DNA of 43,698 nt from DSXH01 sp964532065 (GTDB taxonomy: Bacteria > Bacteroidota > Ignavibacteria > Ignavibacteriales > Melioribacteraceae). Location of the stretch: NCBI GenBank assembly GCA_964532065.1, contig CAZHHG010000017.1, positions 1 through 43,698 on the forward strand. Reading direction: 5' to 3'. Position numbers and translations under genes: made by a program. Shown here one piece after another: positions 18,382 through 26,352 of this stretch (positions are counted from its first letter, which is position 1; each line of letters starts with the position of its first letter). Under the pieces are notes generated by a model. That model did not search any database, was not told where the DNA came from, and saw nothing but the letters and a program-made list of their open reading frames with translations.

Positions 18382-19793
18382 TTAACTTCTTCGAGCAACT
18401 GGTTGTTCAAGTAAACATTGTTAAGAGAAATATTTTTTACATTCTGAATATAATTTCCTTTTTGGACATTGTTGAATCTGCAATCCTTTAATTTAATTCC
18501 GTCAATAGGCAGATCATCGAGGCCGATCAATTGAAGCGCATATTCACTATTCCTGCTTTCAACGTTTTCAACTTGTATATTTCTAACGGTCGGCGGAAAA
18601 TTCCCCTTCTCCCCTTCCTTCATTTCATAAAGCAATTCGATAAGAAATACTGCATTGCTGACCGTGCCGACTTCAATATTTCTAACAAAAATATTTTCAA
18701 TCACACCGCCTCTAAGCGAATTTGATTTAATACGGAGCATCCGGTCAAGATGGGGACTATCCATTTTACAATTTTCCGCAAACACATTACGGCATCCGCC
18801 GGAAACTTCGCTTCCTATAACCACGCCGCCATGGCCGTCTTTCATAGTTGAGTTACGGATAATAATATTTTCGCTCGGAACATTAATCCGTCTTCCGTCA
18901 AAATTCCGTCCTGATTTAATAGCAATGCAATCATCGCCGTTATCAAAATAACAGTCCTCGATCAACACAAACCTGGACGATTCAGGATTGCAGCCGTCCG
19001 AATTAGGTCCGTGACTGATTGATTTAACATTTTTAACAGTAACATTTTCGCATAGGACAGGATGAATAACCCACATAGGAGAATTAATCACCTTAATATC
19101 GCGAAGCATAACATTGCTGCATTTGTAAAACTGAATGAAATTCGGTCTCAGGTAAAAACCTTTTCCGAATATTCTCTCGGATACCGGGATTTGATCCTCG
19201 TCCAGTTTCAATAATCGGGGACGCGCATTCTGATCCAATTGACTCGGCATACCTTTCGTAAATCCGTATTCGGTTTTACCTTTCCAGGGCCACCAGTTGG
19301 TATTATCAGCCTGCCCGTCCAGAGTACCATTTCCCGTAATAGCAATATTTGTCTGTTCATAAGCATAAATCAGGGGAGAATAATTGTAGCATTCCACACC
19401 TTCCCATCTTGTGAAAACAACCGGGAGATAATCATCGGGATCAGTACTGAATTTAATTACGGCCCCATCCTCAAGATGAAGATTAATATTGCTCTTCAAA
19501 TGAATTGGACCTTTCGAAAAGTATTCACCTTCAGGGATAATAATTTTCCCTCCCCCCATGGAATTGCATTCCGATATTGCTTTATCGAGAAAGGGCTTTA
19601 TATTTTTCTTTACCTCTTCTACATTACCAAAGTCTGTTATGATGTAGGAAAGATCATTGAATTGCGGCGGTTTAATTTTAGTTAAAATACTATCAATACT
19701 GTGCCAGCCGACAGTTTGAAATTCATTACGGTCGATACAGCTAATAAAAAACAGAGCTGTTATTATTGAAAAGGATAAAATGATTTTTTTCAT
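18378..19793 (-). CDS. GH28 polygalacturonase-family lipoprotein
   Basis: Right-handed beta-helix glycoside hydrolase of 471 residues. All four GH28 signatures are intact: NSDG (Asn264, Asp266), the DD pair (Asp287, Asp288), GHGG (His321) and RIK (Arg354, Lys356). This supports inverting hydrolysis of galacturonate linkages. The lipobox ALFFISC (Cys19) makes it a lipoprotein. It begins the run GH28-GH105-CE12-PL9, and an intrinsic terminator separates it from the TonB/T9SS pair upstream. It may therefore have its own promoter in the short 35-nt stretch before the ATG or depend on read-through. I saw no copy of the LacI operator there. Confidence 0.93.
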   Translation of the reverse strand: MKKIILSFSIITALFFISCIDRNEFQTVGWHSIDSILTKIKPPQFNDLSYIITDFGNVEEVKKNIKPFLDKAISECNSMGGGKIIIPEGEYFSKGPIHLKSNINLHLEDGAVIKFSTDPDDYLPVVFTRWEGVECYNYSPLIYAYEQTNIAITGNGTLDGQADNTNWWPWKGKTEYGFTKGMPSQLDQNARPRLLKLDEDQIPVSERIFGKGFYLRPNFIQFYKCSNVMLRDIKVINSPMWVIHPVLCENVTVKNVKSISHGPNSDGCNPESSRFVLIEDCYFDNGDDCIAIKSGRNFDGRRINVPSENIIIRNSTMKDGHGGVVIGSEVSGGCRNVFAENCKMDSPHLDRMLRIKSNSLRGGVIENIFVRNIEVGTVSNAVFLIELLYEMKEGEKGNFPPTVRNIQVENVESRNSEYALQLIGLDDLPIDGIKLKDCRFNNVQKGNYIQNVKNISLNNVYLNNQLLEEVK

Positions 19794-19829
19794 TCGATTC
19801 CGGATGGTTGTTTTAGAACACTCTTAGAT

Positions 19830-19863
19830 AAAAAATGCGATAGCCGTATTTCAGGCTACCGCA
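19830..19863 (-). terminator. Intrinsic terminator after the T9SS beta-helix gene
   Basis: On the minus strand TGCGGTAGCC pairs with GGCTATCGCA (ten pairs, one G-T) around an 8-nt loop, followed immediately by six T residues. It lies 32 nt after the stop codon of the gene ending at 19895. This is the cleanest terminator in the window and ends the TonB receptor transcription unit. Confidence 0.82.
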
Positions 19864-19894
19864 TTCAAAAACGTAAAAAATGAATAAGCAGACA

Positions 19895-21589
19895 TTACTT
19901 TAAGAGCATCATTTTCTTTGTTACTGAGAAATCGCTGGTTTTCAACTGATAGAAATAGATTCCGGATGCCATACTATTTCCGCTCATATCTTTTCCGTTC
20001 CAGGTAAAGTTGTAATTACCGGCAGATTGTTCCTGACCGTCAATTAATGTAGCAACTTTTTGTCCCAAAGTGTTATAGATTATCAGAGAAACTGAAGCTG
20101 ATTTAGGAAGACTGAAACGGATATTTGTAGTCGGGTTAAACGGATTCGGGTAATTCTGCTCAAGAGTGAATTCCGTGGGAATACCCTCCAACTGTTTAAC
20201 ACTTGTTCCACCTGCATTTTCCCAATCGGCTTTCTGTGTCGGGAACCAGTTCAAGTCGCCAACCGGAAAACCATTCTGGCCACCGGTGAAAGCAGGAGAC
20301 TGAATTGCAAAAGTACAGTTGAGTGTATCCGTATAATACTTATAGGTTTTTCTATCCATATCATGTATCAGGTAATTATAACCAGGTTTATCTTTAGTAT
20401 AATTACCTCCGGTAGGACTGATATAATAGTTCATCAGGTTAGTCATAAGTCTTGGAGTCCTAACCAGATTAAAGTTATTTAGTTTTGTAAAAGCGGTGGC
20501 CGCTCCTGATCCGAGCTTAGACTTGATGTGATTAGATAGAGGCGAGCCTATATAATGGCGGGGATTAGCATTAAACCAGTTTTGCCCGTCATTGGATATT
20601 GCAAAGAAATTATTACTAACTCTCCATACCGTAGTATCATTAGGAGCAGTAAAAATCCAGGGCATTGTGTTATTACCGTTGGAATATTTTTCTCCGGTAT
20701 TATTAAATTCAACTGAACGTGTTATATCGAGTGAATCTGCACCCAGAGCATAGGCATCAACAAAAAGATTATTTGTGATTTGAACTCTTTTGCCAACATT
20801 ACCCAAAGAAAGAACACCATGGAAGCCCATACCGTTAACAAACGTATTATGATCAATTATGCAATAATTCAGTATTCCGGTAACGGTATTACCTGCAGCA
20901 AGATTAAGGTGTCTTACAGGACGATCCTGATAATTAACAAATGTATTGTTAACAAGAATTAAGGAATCGCAGGAAACTTCACGAAGGTCGATTGCCTTAC
21001 CGGCTCCAAAATTAGAAGTAGTAAGAGAGCCCATATTAGCAAATATAGAATTAGTAATCTTGATTAGATTTGAACCGCTGCCTGTTCGGATATGATTACC
21101 ATTGGTATTTGTTAAAAGACAGTCATCGACTTTCATTCTCGAACCAACTCCGGTAGTATTGATCAATCCGCCCTGCATATCATTGATTGTAGTTGGAGTG
21201 GGTTCAAAAATACCAGCGATTGCAATATTAGTAAACTCAATATGTCCGCCGTTAAGGACAACAAAGTTTCCGGGAGGACGGGTTGGATTAGCGCCAGTAC
21301 CGGTTGGATATAAATAAATGATCGGTTTTTCACCCTGCGGTGCACGGATCCTGAGGGTTTTGTTTTTTACTAAAGTCAAAATTTCAGTACTAAGATAAAT
21401 TCCACCGTTAACCAATTCGTAAACACGAGTAGCGAGGATACCGGGATTAGCTGTGGTATCGGCTCTTATTATTGCTATTATCGACCTGGGATCCTGATCA
21501 TAAGGTAAAATTCTAAGAACCTGGCCGAATGACAAAGAGGAGACCAAAAACATGAGGACAACTACTAAAGTAAGTTTCTTTTTGTTCAT
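19895..21589 (-). CDS. Secreted beta-helix protein with T9SS sorting domain, function unknown
   Basis: A 564-residue secreted protein with a signal peptide (MNKKKLTLVVVLMFLVSSLSF). A middle region rich in short N/T/F-containing repeats (KITNSIFANMG, LILVNNTFVNY, VQITNNLFVDAY, WRVSNNFFAIS) indicates a right-handed parallel beta-helix. The last 95 residues or so are a type IX secretion sorting domain (EQNYPNPFNPTTNIRFS, ending VTKKMMLLK). I cannot find catalytic motifs of GH28, PL1 or PL9. It could be a lyase of another beta-helix family or a surface binding protein taking the place of SusD beside the TonB receptor. It has a very strong AGGAGGAAG ribosome-binding site and follows the receptor gene by 108 nt, so high expression is likely. 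Confidence 0.8.
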   Translation of the reverse strand: MNKKKLTLVVVLMFLVSSLSFGQVLRILPYDQDPRSIIAIIRADTTANPGILATRVYELVNGGIYLSTEILTLVKNKTLRIRAPQGEKPIIYLYPTGTGANPTRPPGNFVVLNGGHIEFTNIAIAGIFEPTPTTINDMQGGLINTTGVGSRMKVDDCLLTNTNGNHIRTGSGSNLIKITNSIFANMGSLTTSNFGAGKAIDLREVSCDSLILVNNTFVNYQDRPVRHLNLAAGNTVTGILNYCIIDHNTFVNGMGFHGVLSLGNVGKRVQITNNLFVDAYALGADSLDITRSVEFNNTGEKYSNGNNTMPWIFTAPNDTTVWRVSNNFFAISNDGQNWFNANPRHYIGSPLSNHIKSKLGSGAATAFTKLNNFNLVRTPRLMTNLMNYYISPTGGNYTKDKPGYNYLIHDMDRKTYKYYTDTLNCTFAIQSPAFTGGQNGFPVGDLNWFPTQKADWENAGGTSVKQLEGIPTEFTLEQNYPNPFNPTTNIRFSLPKSASVSLIIYNTLGQKVATLIDGQEQSAGNYNFTWNGKDMSGNSMASGIYFYQLKTSDFSVTKKMMLLK

Positions 21590-21613
21590 ATTACTTCCTC
21601 CTGATTATTGATT

Positions 21614-21630
21614 GTTAGTTCACTACTAAC
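21614..21630. repeat. Inverted repeat in the leader of the T9SS beta-helix gene
   Basis: GTTAGT-TCACT-ACTAAC is a perfect six-base inverted repeat just upstream of the ribosome-binding site. On the minus strand it reads TTTAGTTAGTAG, sharing its first nine bases with the operator before the TonB gene (TTTAGTTAGCAA). It could be a weak extra operator or a mRNA hairpin; nothing shows which. Confidence 0.45.
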
Positions 21631-21697
21631 TAAAGAAATTAATTATAATGTTCCTTTCTATATTTATTAAAAATGAAATTCATTAAAATCACATATA

Positions 21698-24697
21698 TTA
21701 CAGAGTTAACCTTACTCCAAAATCAGCAGTTATGCCGTACAATTCCGAAGTATTCAAAATCTTATAACCATTAACGCGATTATTAACGAGACGATCCTCT
21801 TTAATATTGGATAGATTACTTACATTAAGCATCAACGAGAGGTAACTGAACAGATCCTGTTTAAGCGCAAGGTCAAGGCGGGTATATCCGCTAACCATTC
21901 CGTCGCTACGGCCGCTGGGGCTGAATGTTCTATTGTATTCCGACTGATGGTACAATGAAATCCTCGCTGAAAATCCGCCGATATCATATCCGAGCGCAAT
22001 ATTGCCATAGAACCTCGGTTGATTTTCCATTTGCTGTTTTCTTGTTATTGGAACCTCCACATACTTAGGAAGTGGGAACGGGAACGGAGGTTGAATTACC
22101 ATCACAGTATCAATTCTGGATCCAATTAAAACCGTTTCGGATTTAACAAACGAAGCGTTATAACTAAGCACTATATTTTTAAGTAATCCGGGTAGAAATG
22201 TAAAGTTGATCTGATGTTCGAACTCAAATCCCCAGACCTTTGTAGGTTCCGGTGAATTATATGGAACTGTAAGTTGATAAGTACCTGAATGGAGAGATTT
22301 CCAGCCTAGTCCAAGAGTCTCAATCATCGTATTACCTGAAGTATTGAACTGGTTCAGCATATGGTACATATCTTTAATATCTTTATAGAAAGCCGAAACA
22401 GAAATCAGACCAATTTCATTACCGTAGAACGATGTGTTGATTTCAAAATTCCACGCTTTGGCTGTTTTTAGAATCGGATTACCGAGGATAAGCTGTTTAT
22501 CGGATCCAACCAGGGAAGGCCTCCAGGCAAAATACGAATTGAGTCTCATGTTAAAATCTGGTCTGGCAAGCGATTTATAAGCAGCTAGGCGGATGTTAAG
22601 GAAGTCGGTTGCTTTAATATTAATGTGGAAGTTAGGAAGTACAACCGTTTCGGTATAAGTTGAACTTGTATCCCTTGTATCATCACGCGGCACCGGGAAT
22701 CCTGTAAAATCAACCTTTGAATATTTATTCTTATAATCATTATTCTCCGATTCAACTCTAACTCCGGCAATAAAAGTAATCGACTGGCCAAGCTTCAAAG
22801 TATTCATTGCATAAAAAGATGTTACTGATTCATGAATATCATAAGAATATGCATTAACCGATGGATCGCTAAAATATTCCTTGCCAACACCGTTTTGATC
22901 AATACCGTTTTTATTAAGATCGTACCATTGTCTTAGTTTGTCTCTGTTAATCAGCGGATTTAATTTATATAAGTCGTACATTTCCCTGGATTCGGGAGTG
23001 TTATCCAGAAACTCACTAAGGGATAAAGTATTGATTAAAGGATTTGCAAGATATCTTTTATAAAATGCGTCGAAATAGGAACCCGAAAGACTTTTCGGTT
23101 TTATTGTACCGTCGGCGCTTCTTTCAAACGGACGCCAGTAGCCAAGGTAATACGGGGAATAGAGTTCTGAATTTGCATTTGTCCTGGCTTTAGCTTTATA
23201 GGCCGCACCAACTTTAAATTCGCCGGCAAGATCATTTCCGAAAGTGTAATCGTAAATTGCGTTTAAGAATGCGGCTTTATCTTTATCAAGATTGTTCTGG
23301 CCTCTATAATAGGCATTATACAAAGTAGAGCTGGGGAAATTATTCCATGCAAAAGGAATTATTTTTTCGGGATTTGTTTTAACCCTGGGCGGATTGTTCA
23401 TACCGGAAGTATTGGTGGAGGCTTCGAGGAAATCGAGCTGATAATCGTAAGGTGATTCAGAGAGTGACTGAGCGAATGAGAGACCCCAGTTGATTCTTAA
23501 ATCAAACAGATTATTATCGCCTGTTAAAGCACTGGTGAATGTACGAATCTCCTGCTCTCTGTCCCTGAAAGTATAAGTAACCGAACCGCCTGTACCGCCT
23601 CCGGCCGGATAATCTCTGGAATGAATTAAGTAATCCCTGTGAGTGCTGTTAAAAACAGTATTCAGTTTAATGGAACCGTTATCCGGAGTATTGTAGTCCA
23701 GCAATATACTGAAACCATTCCTGGTTCTAATTTCATCCGTAAATTCGAGCGTAAAATTATTAATCACATAATCGGTTTGATTATTAAGAGTCTGATCGTA
23801 ATCGAGATCTATTCTCTCGTTGCTCCGGATTTTCTGTTCAAGATTTCCGGTTAGCTGAACTCCAATCAACTCATCAAAGAATCGTTCTCCATATTTAAAT
23901 GAAAAATCATACTGGCCTAGTGATTGCATCAGATCGTTATAATTTCCTTTTGCTAAAACTGTTATTTCTCTTAAGCTTGGAGCTTTTTTTGTAACAAGAT
24001 TTACGCTGCCTGCAATTGCATCCGCATCTTTATCGGATGTTAATGCTTTAAATAATTCAATGCCGGCTAATGAACTTTGAGAAATAGTTGAGAGATCAAG
24101 TCCACGGCTTGTAGCGTCTGTGGAGGCAATCTTAACTCCATCAATTGTAAAGTTTGTATACTTGTCTTCCAATCCTCTCAAAATTATTTTATTTGCCTCT
24201 CCGCCGGATCTGATAATGGAAACACCGGGAAGTCGTCCGATCGCTTCTGCGGCATTAACGTCGGGCAATTCTTTAATCTTCTCTTCAGAGACGACGTTTA
24301 CAATTGTGTTGGAAGTTAACTGCTGGTTTATTGCCGCAGCCTGTCCCAAGGCCTGAGCAGTTACAACGATAGTTTCTCCCTCTACAACATCGGGAACCAG
24401 ATAAACATCCAGTTCGATTGTTCTGTTATTCTGAATTGCAATTGGTATTTCTTTCGGAAGATAACCGATGTAGGAGATCCGCAAAGTATAATTTCCCTCG
24501 GGTATTTTCGAAATTTTATAAACTCCTTCTATATCAGTAGCGCTGCCCAGCGAGGTACCGAGTATAAAAACATTAGCACCGATCAGACCTTTAGATGTTG
24601 TTGAGTCAATTATTGAACCTCGAATAGAACCCTGAGCCAGGATGGAAGAACTGATAAGAAGAAATGATAAGATGAAAAATGAAGTATACTTCTTCAT
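21698..24697 (-). CDS. TonB-dependent outer-membrane receptor
   Basis: Outer-membrane active transporter of 999 residues. The ATG at 24697 (MKKYTSFFILSFLLI) has AGGGAG upstream and leaves a normal signal peptide; an upstream in-frame start would only lengthen it. A CarboxypepD-regulatory-like domain spans about 25-105 (GSIRGSIIDSTTSKGLIGA), then a plug domain with IKELPDVNAAEAIGRLPGVS and KIILRGLEDKYTNFTIDGVK. The rest is a 22-strand-type barrel ending GITADFGVRLTL. The plug resembles the sugar-transporting TonB receptors described in Caulobacter and Xanthomonas rather than SusC, and no susD gene is present. It presumably imports pectic oligosaccharides. It carries a probable LacI operator about 130-165 nt upstream. 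Confidence 0.93.
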   Translation of the reverse strand: MKKYTSFFILSFLLISSSILAQGSIRGSIIDSTTSKGLIGANVFILGTSLGSATDIEGVYKISKIPEGNYTLRISYIGYLPKEIPIAIQNNRTIELDVYLVPDVVEGETIVVTAQALGQAAAINQQLTSNTIVNVVSEEKIKELPDVNAAEAIGRLPGVSIIRSGGEANKIILRGLEDKYTNFTIDGVKIASTDATSRGLDLSTISQSSLAGIELFKALTSDKDADAIAGSVNLVTKKAPSLREITVLAKGNYNDLMQSLGQYDFSFKYGERFFDELIGVQLTGNLEQKIRSNERIDLDYDQTLNNQTDYVINNFTLEFTDEIRTRNGFSILLDYNTPDNGSIKLNTVFNSTHRDYLIHSRDYPAGGGTGGSVTYTFRDREQEIRTFTSALTGDNNLFDLRINWGLSFAQSLSESPYDYQLDFLEASTNTSGMNNPPRVKTNPEKIIPFAWNNFPSSTLYNAYYRGQNNLDKDKAAFLNAIYDYTFGNDLAGEFKVGAAYKAKARTNANSELYSPYYLGYWRPFERSADGTIKPKSLSGSYFDAFYKRYLANPLINTLSLSEFLDNTPESREMYDLYKLNPLINRDKLRQWYDLNKNGIDQNGVGKEYFSDPSVNAYSYDIHESVTSFYAMNTLKLGQSITFIAGVRVESENNDYKNKYSKVDFTGFPVPRDDTRDTSSTYTETVVLPNFHINIKATDFLNIRLAAYKSLARPDFNMRLNSYFAWRPSLVGSDKQLILGNPILKTAKAWNFEINTSFYGNEIGLISVSAFYKDIKDMYHMLNQFNTSGNTMIETLGLGWKSLHSGTYQLTVPYNSPEPTKVWGFEFEHQINFTFLPGLLKNIVLSYNASFVKSETVLIGSRIDTVMVIQPPFPFPLPKYVEVPITRKQQMENQPRFYGNIALGYDIGGFSARISLYHQSEYNRTFSPSGRSDGMVSGYTRLDLALKQDLFSYLSLMLNVSNLSNIKEDRLVNNRVNGYKILNTSELYGITADFGVRLTL

Positions 24698-24828
24698 AAA
24701 TAACTCCCTAAACAAATGTTCGGTTAGTCCGTGAAAAAATCAAAGAGAATTCTTTCAACAAAAAACAGTTAGTTAATGAGCTGAGCTTTATTGATTTTTT
24801 GGTCATTACAGAGTCGGGATAGAAATAG

Positions 24829-24888
24829 TTTACTTTATTGTTTACTTTATTGCTAACTAAATCTGCCTAATAAATTTCAAATTGTCAA
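24829..24888 (-). promoter_or_regulatory. Candidate promoter and LacI-type operator for the TonB receptor unit
   Basis: On the minus strand TTGACA (24888-24883) is followed after exactly 21 nt by TTTAGTTAGC and AATAAAGTAAAC. The core GTTAGCAATAAAGTAAAC is at 24857-24840. The half AATAAAGTAAAC is immediately repeated 12 nt further on (down to 24829). The 29-bp segment 24829-24857 is 27/29 identical to 26187-26215 upstream of lacI. Box, gap and core also match the site before dctP. Confidence 0.72.
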
Positions 24889-25088
24889 GCGAAAAAAACG
24901 AGGGCGGGCTTTTTAATAGAAAAAATATTTTACAAAAAAAAATAATAGCCTTAATATCTTTTTCAAAGATTAGTCCAATGATGAGCAACAATAATCTATA
25001 ATATGGTGTCGTCCGGGAGAAAAGTGCGGAGACTAATATCAATGGAAATACAGATCCAATGAATCGAGACGAATGAATAGAAAGGTTT

Positions 25089-25111
25089 TTGAATTCTGGA
25101 ATAGAATTCAA
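25089..25111 (-). terminator. Hairpin directly after lacI, weak terminator candidate
   Basis: TTGAATTC (25089-25096) and GAATTCAA (25104-25111) form a perfect eight-pair stem with a 7-nt loop that abuts the lacI stop codon. No T-run follows on the minus strand, so termination would be inefficient or the hairpin may only protect the transcript end. Confidence 0.35.
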
Positions 25112-26140
25112 TCATTTTTTATTAAACGAGATACAGGTTCCTCTAAGAACAAGTTCGGTATCAATTATTATGTTCCTAGTATCGGAGGAATCAGGATCCT
25201 TGATACTTTTCATAATAATATCCATGGCACTTTCACTCAGCTGTTTAGTGGATTGATCGATACAGCTTAACGGCGGAGAGAGAAAATTCTGAACCTCAGC
25301 GTTTCCAAAACAGAGTACATCGATATCATCAGGGATTTTCAAACCGACTTCAGCAGCTGCGATGTAAACGCCAAGTGCAACCGGATAAGTAACGGTAAAG
25401 AAAAGATCGGGAAGGTTATTCTCTTTATATAATTTCATAAAAGCATCATAACCGTATTTCTCGCCAAATCCCCCTTCAATAATCCAGTCGGGATTAATCT
25501 CCACATTGTATTTATTCATCGCATCATAGAATCCCTGCATTCTGTTTTTACCGATATTTATATTAGTATAACCTGCAAGATGACCAATTTTCCTGTAACC
25601 CAGTTTAACGGCATGTTCAATAGCTTTATAGGCTCCCTGCCAGTCGTTTACAGCAACCGAATTAATGTTATCGATATTTGGAATTCGGTCCATGAAGACA
25701 ATCGGTATCCCTCTTCGCCTTGCGAGTTCAAAGATTTCATAATTACGAGTTTCCTGAGTTATCGAGATTATAATACCATCGACCTTCATTGCCATAAGAG
25801 TATGGATATGTTTTTTTTCCCGTTCGGGATTTTCCTGTGATACAGTGAGAATAATTTCGTAGTTATGTTCAAAGGCAATATCATAAATATGTTCAATAAT
25901 TGAACCGAAGAAGAAGTGTGCTATTTTAGGAATAACAACGCCAATAGTATTCGATTTTCTGGCCGATAAATTCCGCGCCATGATATTGGGAGTATAACCC
26001 AATTCTTCAGCAACTTTCTTAATCAATTTTGTTGTAGCAGGTGATATATCGGGGTGATTTCTAAGGGCTTTGGAGACTGTAACAGTTGAAACATTCAAGC
26101 GTGCGGCGATATCATTCAGTGTAATTGCTTTATCTTTCAT
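25112..26140 (-). CDS. LacI-family transcriptional regulator
   Basis: DNA-binding repressor/activator of 342 residues. The N-terminal helix-turn-helix and hinge are classical: TLNDIAARLNVSTVTVSKAL (about 7-26), then HPDISPATTKLIKKVAEELG and YTPNIMARNLSARKSNTIGVV. Residues 65-342 form a periplasmic-binding-protein-like sensor domain (VDGIIISITQE, VFMDRIPNIDNINSVAVND, GYRKIGHLAGYTN). It lies between the two large transcription units, and its own promoter carries the same operator as the dctP and TonB promoters. Autoregulation and local control of pectin genes are therefore likely. The effector is unknown; a uronate or KDG-type intermediate is a reasonable guess. No ribosome-binding site of note precedes the ATG. 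Confidence 0.95.
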   Translation of the reverse strand: MKDKAITLNDIAARLNVSTVTVSKALRNHPDISPATTKLIKKVAEELGYTPNIMARNLSARKSNTIGVVIPKIAHFFFGSIIEHIYDIAFEHNYEIILTVSQENPEREKKHIHTLMAMKVDGIIISITQETRNYEIFELARRRGIPIVFMDRIPNIDNINSVAVNDWQGAYKAIEHAVKLGYRKIGHLAGYTNINIGKNRMQGFYDAMNKYNVEINPDWIIEGGFGEKYGYDAFMKLYKENNLPDLFFTVTYPVALGVYIAAAEVGLKIPDDIDVLCFGNAEVQNFLSPPLSCIDQSTKQLSESAMDIIMKSIKDPDSSDTRNIIIDTELVLRGTCISFNKK

Positions 26141-26186
26141 AATCGACTCAACATTGAGAAATGAGCACTTTTTCAGTGTTTAATAA

Positions 26187-26246
26187 TTTACTTTATGGTT
26201 TACTTTATTGATAACGCAACTTCACTAATATTAACCATTTTGTCAA
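26187..26246 (-). promoter_or_regulatory. Candidate promoter and LacI-type operator for lacI
   Basis: On the minus strand TTGACA (26246-26241) lies 21 nt before TTGCGTTATC and AATAAAGTAAAC. The core GTTATCAATAAAGTAAAC is at 26215-26198. A second arm CATAAAGTAAA follows to 26187. The ATG of lacI is 46 nt downstream. The match in sequence and spacing to the dctP and TonB promoters points to autoregulation. Confidence 0.72.
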
Positions 26247-26352
26247 GATTTTTTTTCTATCAGCATAGAAATCTGCTTTAATATCGTTTTGCTGAAAATA
26301 TTAATTATCAGAAATTTAAAACAAAATTCCATTACTTAGTTCGAGCTGCTCA

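Larger units (their letters stand above)
24698..25111. other. Intergenic region between lacI and the TonB receptor gene
   Basis: A 414-nt non-coding stretch, the longest in the window. It holds the promoter-operator at 24829-24888, a 131-nt untranslated leader between operator and receptor ATG, and a hairpin abutting the lacI stop codon. The central part (24889-25088) is AT-rich with no gene, RNA motif or extra operator that I can recognise. Confidence 0.7.

Noticed and set aside
24829..24852. Tandem 12-bp repeat TTTACTTTATTG considered as a CRISPR-like or slippage repeat
   Set aside because: Only two units occur, with no spacers. The same unit recurs before lacI at a fixed distance from a promoter box, so an operator explains it better.
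26247..26352. Search for a terminator after the enolase-superfamily gene at 26353
   Set aside because: Only short imperfect pairings (AGCA/TGCT) followed by A residues on the minus strand were seen; not enough to annotate.
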